A stretch of DNA of 64,000 nucleotides from Tolypothrix sp. PCC 7910 (GCF_011769525.1 NZ_CP050440.1:8232001-8296000); one strand, 5' to 3'; positions 26,041-35,996 are shown, counted from the first letter of the stretch. Notes: generated from the sequence alone by a model not told the origin. Numbers and translations are program-made.

Positions 26041-26898
26041 CTATGACCCACTAGCTACAGGCTGCGGTTGCAAATAGCAAATTAAATCTTGAATTCCCTT
26101 TTGCAGATATCGCGTTACTGTCATCGGACTGGTGCCAATATTTTTAGCTGCATCTTTACGGGAAAGTTCTTTTAAAAATACTAATTCAACTGCCATACGT
26201 GGCTTTTCTTCTAATAAACTGATAGCGCCTTGTAGTTGTTGGCGTTCTTCTTCTTGTTGCTGAAGTGTACTAGAACGAGGACAAGGAAGGGCTTCACCTA
26301 AAGTTATTTGACAATCAACATAATGAACTGCTGTAGCATCTAAACTTAAAGGCATCCGATTTTGAGCAGCTAATTTAGTTTCTTGCCATTCTTGAACAGA
26401 GACATGCAGCTGTTTAGCAATTTCAGAATCTTTAGGAGGGCGACCTAAAGCAATTGATAATTCTTTGCGAACCTTTTGCCCCTCATTATATAATTCTTGC
26501 CAACGCCGGGGAATTTTTAATAAAGTACTGCGATCGCGCAGAAAATGCAGCATCTCACCGCGAATATATGGTACAGCGAAGGAACTAAACGCATATCCTT
26601 GGCTGGGATCAAAGCGTTCAATGGCTCTAATCAAACCAAAATAACCGATTTGTTCTAAATCTTCATAAGGTTCATTACATTGATGGCTAAATTTGTGAGC
26701 CATCTTCCGTACTAAACCAGTATGTAGCTGTACAAGTTGATTACGAAGTTTAATAGAAGGATTCTGGTGGTATAAGTGTAATAACTCTATACCATCTATT
26801 CGCACAGAGGACTCACTTGCTGCCATATAAAAATTCCTTTGTTGTAACTCCTTTTTCTGAAGAAATGGAGTTGCGTATATTGTTATCAAAGCTGTCAT
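26041..26898 (-). CDS. RNA polymerase sigma factor, group 3 (SigF/SigB-like)
   Basis: This 285-aa protein has sigma regions 2 (YEDLEQIGYFGLIRAIERFD then PSQGYAFSSFAVPYIRGEML), 3 (SIALGRPPKDSEIAKQL) and 4 (LEEKPRMAVELVFLKELSRK then DAAKNIGTSPMTVTRYLQKG). The lack of region 1 and the RGEMLHFLRDR motif place it with group 3 alternative sigma factors (SigF type in cyanobacteria, linked to motility or stress). Two starts are possible: 26898, and 26826 (MAASESS), which has an AAGGA eight bases upstream. The first also has an AAGGA. I keep the longer form. Confidence 0.88.
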   Translation of the reverse strand: MTALITIYATPFLQKKELQQRNFYMAASESSVRIDGIELLHLYHQNPSIKLRNQLVQLHTGLVRKMAHKFSHQCNEPYEDLEQIGYFGLIRAIERFDPSQGYAFSSFAVPYIRGEMLHFLRDRSTLLKIPRRWQELYNEGQKVRKELSIALGRPPKDSEIAKQLHVSVQEWQETKLAAQNRMPLSLDATAVHYVDCQITLGEALPCPRSSTLQQQEEERQQLQGAISLLEEKPRMAVELVFLKELSRKDAAKNIGTSPMTVTRYLQKGIQDLICYLQPQPVASGS

Positions 26899-27530
26899 TA
26901 TTTTCCTTAGACGCGACTGAATAAACCATCGTCGTTATACTGAACTTATTAGGGTCTCGAAGCTTGAATTCAGTATTTACACGCATGATTTTTTATTGAT
27001 ATATGTTGTTGGTAAAAGTAGTTTTCTCCACAACAATTTGCAGAAGCTCATTATTTTGAGTTCTGGCAACACACCTTAAATATTTATGCTTAAAAATACA
27101 TACGTTTCTCAACGAGTATCTTGCTTTCTGAATTTAATGGGAAAAAAATACTGCCAACCTATCTAAAAATTTAGATTACCCATCCTGCTATCAGAACTAA
27201 CCATACCAGCATTTGCGGAGATTGCTGGACATAGTAAAAGTGATATCTATCGCACTATTTTGGCTGTTTCTAATTTACTGGCTAAATTCTACCGATCCTT
27301 ACCCTTACCCTGGGGCAGTAAGAACCAAGAATTCTCTATCAGTACGAACAATACTGTAGAGTCTCCAAAAGTTCAAGAATAAGATTTTTTAAGCACAAAA
27401 GTATCGTTGTGATTTGATAAATACATCAAAAAACATAATTTATCTAGCAATACTCCCTGGTTACTAGCCGCAGATATTGGTAAAAATGAGAGTAAAGCAG
27501 AACGTTTATCTGTAAAACACTTTTTTAAAT
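26899..27530. other. Intergenic region between sigma factor and Bax-inhibitor genes
   Basis: 632 bp. It contains a decayed coding fragment (27185-27382, listed separately) and otherwise AT-rich DNA. Promoters for both divergent genes should be here, but I cannot place them. Confidence 0.5.
27185..27382 (+). pseudogene. Coding remnant without start codon
   Basis: A 65-codon open frame ends in TAA at 27380-27382 and reads LLSELTIPAFAEIAGHSKSD, then IYRTILAVSNLLAKFYRSLP and a polar tail. The composition is protein-like, but no ATG, GTG or TTG start is in frame and a stop closes it upstream. I do not recognise the family. It may be the 3' end of a deleted gene. Confidence 0.3.
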
Positions 27531-28259
27531 ATGAGCAACACCAGCAATTTTCGTGATGCCATTCGGGACGCTAGAACTCAAGCCCTCGTTGGCCCCAATG
27601 TAATTGCCAATGCCCTTCCTTATGTCGGTGGCGGTCTTGTACTCACAGCACTGGGTACCTACGGTGGTTTGGGAGTTATCCGTACTAATCCCGGAATTTT
27701 CTTCCCCACCTTTATTGGTGCAGTAATTCTAGAGCTAATTTTGTTCTTTGTGGCGCAAAATGTTGCCGAAAAAGGCAACAAAGGTTTGGCGCTACCACTA
27801 TTAGCTACCTACAGCCTCTTAACTGGATATACTCTCAGTGGCCTAGTATTTGTCGCTTTGAGAACTCAAGGTGTTGGCATTCAAGGTATTGGTTTAGCCG
27901 CTCTTGGTTGTGGCGTTACTTTTATTGTCGCCCGCCAAATTGGTTCAAATCTTTCTGAACAAGACGGGATGGCTTTAACGAAAACCATCTCTCTCGGCAT
28001 CATTGCCTTAGTAGTTGTTTGTTTAACTCAGTTTGTATTTGCTTTGTTCGGTGTTTATACACCAACCTGGCTAGAAATTGCTATTTCTGGTTTGGGCGTA
28101 TTTTTGTTCGTCGGCGCATCTGTGGTTGATTTCTACATCTTGCCACGTACTTATCGCAACGATCAGTACTTGCCTGCGGCTTTGTCTATGTACCTCACCT
28201 ACATCAACCTATTCATTTTTATTTTGCGGCTGCTAATTGCCCTGAATGGACGTGATTAA
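27531..28259 (+). CDS. Bax inhibitor-1/YccA family membrane protein
   Basis: This 242-aa protein has a short polar N-terminus and seven hydrophobic helices, as in the BI-1/YbhL family. Family-like blocks are LLATYSLLTGYTLSGLVFVA and GASVVDFYILPRTYRNDQYL, followed by PAALSMYLTYINLFIFILRL. Bacterial BI-1 proteins are pH-sensitive calcium leak channels; the role in cyanobacteria is not established. A strong terminator follows 35 bp after the stop, so the transcript is monocistronic. Confidence 0.85.
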   Translation: MSNTSNFRDAIRDARTQALVGPNVIANALPYVGGGLVLTALGTYGGLGVIRTNPGIFFPTFIGAVILELILFFVAQNVAEKGNKGLALPLLATYSLLTGYTLSGLVFVALRTQGVGIQGIGLAALGCGVTFIVARQIGSNLSEQDGMALTKTISLGIIALVVVCLTQFVFALFGVYTPTWLEIAISGLGVFLFVGASVVDFYILPRTYRNDQYLPAALSMYLTYINLFIFILRLLIALNGRD

Positions 28260-28294
28260 GCATCTGTAGGTAAGTAAGGTTTGATTAATTATTG

Positions 28295-28326
28295 CCGTGG
28301 TTGTTCAGATTCAACCACGGTTTTTT
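28295..28326 (+). terminator. Rho-independent terminator after the Bax-inhibitor gene
   Basis: ccgtggttg (28295-28303) pairs with caaccacgg (28312-28320) and is followed by six T residues. Confidence 0.92.
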
Positions 28327-28407
28327 AATTTGGATGACATTTCAACTTAAGAATAAATTTTTGTAATACAATATGTAGTAAGTTATCAGCCGTAAGTAAG
28401 CAAAGTT

Positions 28408-29518
28408 ATGCTGGAACTCTCAAACATCAAACGTGAAGTAGAAAGGTTGTCTAATATCTTGGGCAAAGCAGAAGATTGTCTTTGACCTGGGAGAAATAAC
28501 TGCAAGAATTCAAGAATTAGAAAATATAATTTCTCAGCCTAATTTTTGGGAAACTAGCGTTAGTCCCTATGAAACAGTTAGAGATATTGAATCTCTCAAT
28601 GCCAAAAAGATACAATATCAGCGATCGCATTCACTTCTAGGAGATATCAAAGCTGCTCTAGAACTGTTAGAATACCCTGCCGATGAGCAATTATTGCATG
28701 AGGCGCAAACTAACCTGATCCAGCTTTAACAAGAACTCAAAACACTAGAAATACAACAGTTACTAGTTGAATATTACGACCAAAAGAGCGCATATCTTAC
28801 TATTACTGCCGGGGTTGGGGAAATAGATGCCGAAGATTGGGCTTCGATTTTGTTTAGAATGTACTATCGTTGGGCAAATAGCCACAATTACAAAGTATAT
28901 GTAGTCGCAGAATCTTGCAAAGATGTAGCTGGAATTAAGTCTGCCACGCTAGAAATTGCAGGTCTTTACGCATACGGCTGCCTCAAATCAGAACAAGGAA
29001 CCCATGTCAAAATAGCTAGGATTTCTCACCAAAATCGTAATAGCAAGCGACTAACTTGCTATGCGATTGTAGAAGTTAGCCCCATCTTAGATAAATTCTG
29101 TGAGCTAGAGATTCCAGAAAAGGATTTAGTAATAACTAAGTGGCTTTGGAATGATAGGAATATAACCCGCCGTCAAGAAACATGGGTGCGAACATTTCAT
29201 ATTCCTACCGGAATTACTGTGGTTTCTAGTGAGCAACGTAATCAGCTGCAAAACCAAGAGCAAGCCTTAGCTATTCTAAAAAGTAAGCTATGGGCTTTCA
29301 TGCAAGCTCAAGGTATTCAGAATATGTCTGATCTTCAATCTGGCAGAATCAAATCTCTATTCAAAAAGCCCATCCGTGAATATATCTTGCATCCCTATAC
29401 CAGGGTCAAGGATTTGCGTACCCAAGTGGAAACAACATCTGTGACTGAGGTTTTGAATGGCGAAATTGATTTGTTTATCAAAGCTTATCTGCAACAGCAA
29501 CATCAAACCCTGGCGTGA
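28408..29518 (+). pseudogene. prfB (release factor 2) paralogue lacking GGQ and SPF
   Basis: The frame starts with ATG at 28408 and copies the prfB layout, including the recoding site: CTT TGA C at 28480-28486 (codons 25-26). After a +1 shift the frame continues to 29518 but has one in-frame TAA (28727-28729). The rest aligns with true RF2 ([51 protein letters not shown]). The tripeptide anticodon SPF is replaced by a RISHQN context, and the GGQ hydrolysis loop is gone: the region [18 protein letters not shown] reads as LWNDRNITRRQETWVRT. Such a protein could not terminate translation normally. It is either a pseudogene or a repurposed ribosome-binding factor. Confidence 0.85.
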
Positions 29519-29560
29519 GCAAATAGGCTTGGCTTTTGCTTCTTACTTGCTAGTATTGCC

Positions 29561-29621
29561 GGATAGTTCTAGTAAGCAGGTTAAAGTTATTTGAAAGCTA
29601 GTCTCAAAGCTAGAACTATCC
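29561..29621. terminator. Inverted repeat between the prfB paralogue and the biosynthetic locus
   Basis: ggatagttctag (29561-29572) pairs exactly with ctagaactatcc (29610-29621), with a long loop and only weak T content after it. It lies between convergent genes and may end either transcript. Confidence 0.45.
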
Positions 29622-29664
29622 CTATTTTCTAGCCACTCTTTAACAAAAGCGCAATTACATTGAC

Positions 29665-32271
29665 TTACGGATGCTTGTTGTCTATTACATTTAGACAATC
29701 CTCCAATTTTTCTGCCAAGAAACTGACGTTGGGTTCCTGTACAATACTAGAGTGATCGCCAGGAATCTCATAATAATTTAGTTTTCCAGAACTTAGCTTG
29801 CTCAATGTCGATTTAAGAGGATCATAGCTATAACGGATAGAAAAAAAGTCATCTATCTCATCAATTGCCTTGAAAAAAGTCACTTTGCCCAAATAAGGTT
29901 TTGGAGTATAAGTTTCAAAGAAATGCCTTTCACCTATAGGACAATAAGTATTGGGGTTATACTCGTATTTTTTCTCTTGGTAGCGAGGTTTAAGTCCATC
30001 AAGGATAAATTTGATCTGACTCATCGCCTTCTTGATAACTTCGGTGGTGCCAATCCTTAATAGATTAGAAATTTGATGGCGGAGTGGTAAGAGTTGTCTT
30101 TCCTTTATATTCATACTTAGATGCGAGCTATCAAGCAAAGCCAGTAAAGCTACTTCTTGCCTCTGTGCAATTAACTGTTGAGCCATCTCGAACGCAACTT
30201 CACCGCCAAGAGAGATGCCCATGAGATAATAGGGTCCTTCAGGCTGAAAAGCTCGCATTTCTTGTATATAGTGAGCAGCTAAATCTTCAATTCGGCTAGG
30301 GAGAGTGGGTTTGTGATCTGTGGTGCTTCCGGCTAACCCATAACGTAGTCCATAAATTGGTTGCTCCAATCCTAAATAATTAGCTAAATGTTTATAGCCA
30401 AGTATATGAATCCCGAACAGAGGCGGGCGGGAACCCGATGGTTGAATGGGTACGAGTGAATACCAAGGATATGAGCATTCATGGGGGTAGTGTAAAAATT
30501 TAGCCAATTGCTCAATTGTTGGTGCTTGGAAGAGGGCACCTAAGGGTAAATCTACTTGGAAAGATGCTTTCAGACGCAACATAATTTGAGTGGCTCTCAA
30601 TGAGTCACCACCTAAAGCGAAGAAGTTATCCTGAATTCCTACCTCTTCAACACCAAGAACCTCAGCCCATATTTCTGTCAGTACCTTTTCTATCTGTGTT
30701 GTAGGTGCAACAAAAGCCGCTTTCAATTTGCTTGCCAGCTTGTCTGCTAAACCTATGCGTTGTACTTTCCCTGTGGAACCTTTAGGAATTTCCTCCACAA
30801 ATACTACCTGAGTTGGTACTTTGAAATCAGCCAGTCTCTTGGCTGCAAATTCCTGGATTTCCTTTTCAGTAACAGTGACATTCTGATGCAGAACAATTGC
30901 TGCTGCAACATTCTCACCAAGGGTAGGATGGGGAACTGCAAAGCATACTACTTGTGCTATCCCTGGATGGTCTAATAGTACTTCATCAATTTCACGTGGG
31001 GAAATTTTTTCACCTCCCCGATTGATGAGTTCTTTCAGCCTACCTGTAATGAATAGATAACCATCGCTATCTATGTAGCCTTGATCCCCTGTTCTAAACC
31101 ACCTATTCGTAAAGGCATTGAAATTCGCTGTTGGATTGTTTTCATAACCCTTTGTCACATTATTGCCTCGGATAACAATCTCTCCGATCTCATCACTTGC
31201 TAGCAAATTTCCTACTTCACCCATAATGGCAATCTCTGGACCTGCGGTAATGCCAACTGAACAGACTTTGCGCTTTTGAGGTGGTAAAGGGTTACAGGCA
31301 ATTTGGTGGGCTGCTTCAGTCATACCATAAGCTTCAATCACGGGAACACTAAACGCCCTTTCTAAACCCTCCATGACCTGTGGTGGCAATGCCGAAGAGG
31401 AAGAACGAATTAATCGAAGTGGACATTCTTCAATAATTTTGTGGTTAGTCTCAACTCCCGCTAAAACTGCCTGATGCATTGTAGGGACGGCAGTATACCA
31501 GGTTGGCTTAAAGAGTTCTATCCACTCAAAAAACTTGGCAGCATCAAAGCCTGAAGTGCAGACGACATTACCTCCTGATGCTAAGGAGGAAAGAACTGCG
31601 GCAATCAGTCCATGAATGTGAAAAAGTGGCATGACATTCAAGCAGCGATCGCTTTGTCTTAAATCCAATGCCTTTTTGATATTTTCTGCTGAAGTACACA
31701 AATTAGCCTGTGTTAATGGCACAATTTTGGGTCGGGAAGTGGTTCCTGAAGTATGCAGAACGAGGGCAATATCTTCACTAGTAGTGACAGTGTTATCTAC
31801 TCTCTGCAATTTGGTATCGCCTATCAAATGAAAAATTCCGGCCTCTTGTTGAGGAATCAATTCAATGATGGGGATATTATGCGCCACAGCAACTTCTCTT
31901 GCAGGTGAATCTATCCCTGATTGCACAATCAGGGCTTTTGCATTCAAATCACCCAAATAAAAGTCAAATTCAGAAGCACTATAGGCAGGATTGAGAGGTG
32001 CACTAGTGGCACAAGCCGCAACCCCTAAAAAAGCTGTCGCCATATCAGAGCCATTTGGCAGAACTATTGCAATGCGATCATTCCGACCTAACCCCTTTGA
32101 ATTCAAGGTTTTAATCGTGTCTTGAATGTGAGAGTATAACCGACCATAGGTTATGGGTGAACGACCGGGAGATGCGATCGCAATGCCATTCGGATTTTGT
32201 TCAACAGCAGCTGCGATCAAATCCTCAATTGTTGTTAACCTTTGTGAAGTGCTTATTAGTAGTCTGCTCAT
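29665..32271 (-). CDS. Adenylation-carrier-thioesterase (NRPS-like) protein
   Basis: This 868-aa protein has three domains. The AMP-binding domain (about 15-525) has HTSGTTSRPK (173-182), EAYGMTEAAHQIACNPLP, YRTGD-equivalent WFRTGDQGYIDSDGY and GRLKELINRGGEKISPREID. The carrier domain has FFALGGDSLRA with phosphopantetheine Ser557. The C-terminal thioesterase has YYLMGISLGGEVA with Ser687 and GDHSSI with His840. The MTEA-x-HQ-x-x-x-NPLP block and GSVG-like CSVGITAGPEIAIM resemble small-acid CoA ligases such as plant oxalyl-CoA synthetase (AAE3) more than amino-acid-selecting domains. No condensation domain is present. It would load, hold and release one small acid. The next upstream gene is an isocitrate lyase/PEP mutase superfamily enzyme on the same strand. 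Confidence 0.88.
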   Translation of the reverse strand: MSRLLISTSQRLTTIEDLIAAAVEQNPNGIAIASPGRSPITYGRLYSHIQDTIKTLNSKGLGRNDRIAIVLPNGSDMATAFLGVAACATSAPLNPAYSASEFDFYLGDLNAKALIVQSGIDSPAREVAVAHNIPIIELIPQQEAGIFHLIGDTKLQRVDNTVTTSEDIALVLHTSGTTSRPKIVPLTQANLCTSAENIKKALDLRQSDRCLNVMPLFHIHGLIAAVLSSLASGGNVVCTSGFDAAKFFEWIELFKPTWYTAVPTMHQAVLAGVETNHKIIEECPLRLIRSSSSALPPQVMEGLERAFSVPVIEAYGMTEAAHQIACNPLPPQKRKVCSVGITAGPEIAIMGEVGNLLASDEIGEIVIRGNNVTKGYENNPTANFNAFTNRWFRTGDQGYIDSDGYLFITGRLKELINRGGEKISPREIDEVLLDHPGIAQVVCFAVPHPTLGENVAAAIVLHQNVTVTEKEIQEFAAKRLADFKVPTQVVFVEEIPKGSTGKVQRIGLADKLASKLKAAFVAPTTQIEKVLTEIWAEVLGVEEVGIQDNFFALGGDSLRATQIMLRLKASFQVDLPLGALFQAPTIEQLAKFLHYPHECSYPWYSLVPIQPSGSRPPLFGIHILGYKHLANYLGLEQPIYGLRYGLAGSTTDHKPTLPSRIEDLAAHYIQEMRAFQPEGPYYLMGISLGGEVAFEMAQQLIAQRQEVALLALLDSSHLSMNIKERQLLPLRHQISNLLRIGTTEVIKKAMSQIKFILDGLKPRYQEKKYEYNPNTYCPIGERHFFETYTPKPYLGKVTFFKAIDEIDDFFSIRYSYDPLKSTLSKLSSGKLNYYEIPGDHSSIVQEPNVSFLAEKLEDCLNVIDNKHP

Positions 32272-32398
32272 TGCAATAAAGTTCTCTAGTTTCCACTAAG
32301 TTTGAATGACAAAATTATTCAGAATCTCATCTGAAACAACATAACTGTTAGCAAAATGACTCAAGTACTGTTTAGAGAACCAACAAATCAAATGTGGT

Positions 32399-33229
32399 TC
32401 ATCTACGATTCATCAGGTTTTGATTCAAGAGTTGTGTGCATTGTTGAACACCTACTTTTTCTTTGAGCAATAAGCCATTCTGCTCTTTCAACAGCTGCAT
32501 CGTGTCATGAATAGCAGATTGGGCTGCAAACAAACATGGGGTACTATAGTTGACCAACGATACTCCCAAACGCTCTAAATCTTCCAAGCTACAAGACGGA
32601 GATTTGCCACCGGCAATTTGATTAAACATTAGAGGCTTCGACTGCTCTGCTTTGAGAAGTTTCAAGACATTGAGATCCGTCAGTCCATCAGCTAAAACAG
32701 CATCAGCCCCAGCTGCTGCAAAAGCCTTAGTTCTAGTGATAATTTCGTCAACTTCGCTAGCATCTGTACGCGCTACTACGAACAATTCCTGCCTAGTCGC
32801 CAGAACCTTCTGCAACTTTTCTATGAATGTCTCCAATTCCATCAACTGTTTGCCATCGAAGTGTCCACACCGTCTAGGTCTACGTTGGTCTTCTAGAACT
32901 ACCCCAGAAGCTCCGATGGACTCCAGCAGATGCACCACATGACAAGCAACCTCAGGGTCTGTATAACCGTCATCAATATCAACGATGATATGGTGGTTAG
33001 GCAGAATAGTTCGGACTCGTTGGACAAAGTTAACAATATCAGACCAAGCAATAAACCCAATATCAGGTAGTCCATAGTAACTAGCAGCAAACCCAAAACC
33101 GCTAATAAAAATGCCGTCGAAATGTTGTCCAGCAACGGATGCTGAGAACACATCGTAAATACCAATAAAAGGAATAATGGACCTTGTAGAAAGTGCCTTT
33201 CGTAAGCAATGTCCAGCGCTCATTTTCAT
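32399..33229 (-). CDS. Isocitrate lyase/PEP mutase superfamily enzyme
   Basis: This 276-aa TIM-barrel protein has VDIDDGYTDP (Asp84, Asp86, Asp87; metal binding) and GVVLEDQRRPRRCGHFDGK. Residues E113-D114 and C121-G-H123 match the lyase-type KKCGH active-site loop. The EDKxxPKxNS loop of phosphonate-forming PEP mutase is absent, so a C-C lyase or hydrolase is more likely (methylisocitrate-, dimethylmalate-lyase or oxaloacetate hydrolase type). The gene is 127 bp upstream of the adenylation-carrier-thioesterase gene, same strand. It may supply that protein's acid substrate; this is inference from context. Confidence 0.85.
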   Translation of the reverse strand: MKMSAGHCLRKALSTRSIIPFIGIYDVFSASVAGQHFDGIFISGFGFAASYYGLPDIGFIAWSDIVNFVQRVRTILPNHHIIVDIDDGYTDPEVACHVVHLLESIGASGVVLEDQRRPRRCGHFDGKQLMELETFIEKLQKVLATRQELFVVARTDASEVDEIITRTKAFAAAGADAVLADGLTDLNVLKLLKAEQSKPLMFNQIAGGKSPSCSLEDLERLGVSLVNYSTPCLFAAQSAIHDTMQLLKEQNGLLLKEKVGVQQCTQLLNQNLMNRR

Positions 33230-33777
33230 CCGTGTAGCTTAGCGTAGTATTATTGGCAGTACAAAAGTTGAATACAATACAAGTACGGATATATTTGTAT
33301 TCTATTCGGTCGCTTTATTTACATAAATACAAATTTATTGTATTCATTTAAATAAACTAGTACTTAAACTACTTCTACTGTGTTATGTGTGTAAGTCCGG
33401 AATAAAAACTTAAACAATTCGGAAAATACTGAATTCTTCGGGAAAAAAAGTAGTTGAAATGTAATAAACATGAGGGTTTTCACATAAATGCTCAAAATTT
33501 AGCAGTTTACATTATTTAAAAAACTACTAAAAAATGTAAGTATACATACATGTCAAATTAGAAGCATCGATAAAAACTCCACCTACAAGGGAATGGAGTT
33601 TTTGGGCATGGGGAAGATAAGTCGGCAGACTGCTATCCTTCTCCATCCACAATTGATTTTTGCAACTTCTACAAATACAAAGAGAGAACTTGCTCAACTA
33701 CAGCTAAAATCAAAAAGGCAAATAGAATTAAGGGCAAGTTCCTCACCATCGGGAGCGCTTTATCTTTAGTAAGCACT
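33230..33777. promoter_or_regulatory. Divergent region with repeated TTGTATT/AATACAA palindromes and a terminator-like hairpin
   Basis: gaatacaa (33270-33277) and ttgtattc (33295-33302), plus aatacaa-5-ttgtatt (33326-33344), are inverted repeats 40-115 bp before the lyase gene and look like operators. Further on, aaaaactcca (33572-33581) and tggagttttt (33594-33603) form a hairpin with A- and T-runs on each side, a bidirectional terminator lying between divergent genes. That position suggests a small unannotated transcript, but I see no ORF. Confidence 0.5.
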
Positions 33778-34900
33778 ATGGATGTCTTAGAACTCAAACG
33801 CGAAATCGAAACGTTGTCTTACCGCCTGGGTAAAACCCAGGACTATCTTTGACGTACCCGCACTGACAGCCAAAATTCAAGATTTAGAACAAATTTCTGC
33901 CCAGCCAGAATTTTGGGACGACCAAACCACAGCCCAAGAAACTCTACAAGAACTTAATGACCTGAAAGCCCACCTTGAGCAGTATCATCAGTGGCAAATT
34001 AATTTGGAAGATACCAGGGCTGTAGTTGAGTTGTTGGAGTTAGAAACCGACGAATCGCTGTTGCAAGAAGCGGAATCTACGATTACCACACTCAATAGCG
34101 AACTCGATCAGTGGGAGTTACAACAATTACTTTCCGGCCCCTACGACGATAAAGGCGCGGTGTTGACAATCAACGCTGGTGCTGGTGGTACAGATGCTCA
34201 AGACTGGGCATTTATGCTGATGCGGATGTATACCCGTTGGGCAGAAGCACACGGTTACAAGGTCACTTTAGCTGAAGAGTCAGAAGGTGATGAAGCTGGT
34301 ATTAAATCGGCTACTTTGGAAATTACTGGTCGCTACGCCTATGGTTATTTGCGATCGGAAACTGGTACACATCGGTTAGTGCGAATTTCGCCATTCAACG
34401 CCAACGGTAAACGCCAAACCAGTTTTGCTGGGGTGGAAGTTATGCCACAAATAGATAGTTCTGTACAGCTAGATATTCCAGACAAAGATTTAGAAATTAC
34501 TACATCTCGTGCTGGTGGTAAAGGTGGACAGAACGTCAACAAAGTAGAAACAGCAGTACGCGTTGTTCACATTCCCACTGGTATAGCTGTGCGTTGTACA
34601 GAAGAGCGATCGCAATTGCAAAATAAAGAGAAAGCACTCACCCGTCTTAAAGCTAAGTTGTTAGTGATTGCACGAGAACAACGCGCCCAAGAAATTGCCG
34701 AAATTCGCGGTGATATGGTGGAAGCTTCTTGGGGTAACCAAATCCGTAACTATGTATTTCACCCCTACCAAATGGTTAAGGATTTGCGTACCAACACAGA
34801 AACAACTGCCATTACTGATGTCATGAACGGCGATCTTGACGCTTTCATTCAAGCCTATCTGCGTCAAGAAAACCAGCTTGTAGAAAGTACTCCTGCTTAG
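33778..34900 (+). CDS. prfB: Peptide chain release factor 2 with programmed +1 frameshift
   Basis: Translation starts at ATG 33778 ([18 protein letters not shown]). The recoding site CTT TGA C lies at 33847-33853: in-frame TGA is codon 25, and a +1 shift gives Leu24-Asp25. The full product is 373 aa. The SPF stop-recognition motif is at residues about 204-206 ([10 protein letters not shown]) and GGQ at about 249-251 ([12 protein letters not shown]). It releases peptides at UGA and UAA, and its own TGA gives autoregulation. The frame after the shift runs to 34900 without defect, so this is the functional copy; the defective paralogue is at 28408. Confidence 0.96.
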
Positions 34901-34927
34901 TTGGGGACTGGGGGGATGAGGGGCAAA

Positions 34928-34955
34928 ATGACAAATGACAAATGACAAATGACAA
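34928..34955. repeat. Four ATGACAA heptamers that contain the next gene's start codon
   Basis: ATGACAA is repeated at 34928, 34935, 34942 and 34949. The last unit supplies the start of the following gene. The first unit is in frame with it, but TGA intervenes. Confidence 0.85.
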
Positions 34956-35344
34956 ATTTAATAGAATACGAACAAGCCAGCGATGAAGTGCGGGCAGTAT
35001 ATGATGACATCCGCGCTACACGACAGACTGAATATATCAACAATTTTTGGAAAGCGATCGCTAATCATCCCCCTACGCTGCAACGCACCTGGCAAACTGT
35101 CAAGGAAGTCATGACTAGCCCAGGTGAAATTGATCCATTGATGCGTGAACTAATTTACATCGCTGTCAGCGTGACCAATGGCTGTGATTATTGTATTGCC
35201 TCACACACAGCTTCCGGGCGTGCTAAGGGCATGAGCGATACGATGTTTGGTGAATTGTTAGCGATCGTTGCTACCGCTAATACAACTAATCGCCTTGCTA
35301 ATGGCTATCAGATTCCCGTAGACGAGCAATTTAAAAATCAGTAA
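34949..35344 (+). CDS. Carboxymuconolactone decarboxylase family protein (AhpD-like)
   Basis: This 131-aa protein has the CMD/AhpD core with the redox CxxC: NGCDYCIASHTASGRAKGMS. The Cys pair plus the following His are the catalytic elements of AhpD-like peroxidase reductases. It is 48 bp downstream of prfB on the same strand, separated by a heptamer array, and may be co-transcribed. The start codon is inside the array. The substrate is unknown. Confidence 0.87.
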   Translation: MTNLIEYEQASDEVRAVYDDIRATRQTEYINNFWKAIANHPPTLQRTWQTVKEVMTSPGEIDPLMRELIYIAVSVTNGCDYCIASHTASGRAKGMSDTMFGELLAIVATANTTNRLANGYQIPVDEQFKNQ

Positions 35345-35996
35345 CAATCGGTTTTATGTAAATGCTATGTATTAAAACACAAGATTTTTGTGCCTCTAGT
35401 GATGCTAGTAAAGTACGTAGTTAATCTAGTACGCATTACAAATTGTTGTCAGGCTGGGTATACGCATTTCTTAATTTCATATTTCAGCATTTTTATACTA
35501 GCTATAGTTCCATGATAGCGAAGTTCTATTATTGGATATTAAATATGAAGATTTTAAGGATGTATAAAATATAATTCTTGGATAAATCTTATATAAAAAT
35601 ACTATTTAACTTTTGAAAAAATTTGGTATATCTTTATTCATTTCCCTGCTTCTCTGTTTCCTTTCTATACAAGTAGCTTCAGGTATCAAAAGCAATTACT
35701 ATATTTGACAAATCAGTTACAAATATGTAGCAAAATTTTTAAGCTTGTATTTTCCGATTTAAGCGCAACTGGTAGTAAAGACAACAAGCTGAATCTTTTG
35801 TATTATCATTGTTTTTATGAATTAAAACTGGTAGCATTGCTAGGGATTAACCACTGAAAAAAGATAGTATATTAAATACAATCTCATAGCTTTAAACCTA
35901 TCGGAAGACAGATGGAAATGCTATTTAAAAAAATCTAAGATTATTTGAAATAAAGCAAAGGGCATCACGAATCTTGAGGGTGCAGATACATAGGTA

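Noticed and set aside
32399-33229. PEP mutase, and hence a phosphonate pathway
   Set aside because: The EDKxxPKxNS loop is replaced by a lyase-type CGH loop, and no phosphonopyruvate decarboxylase gene is near.
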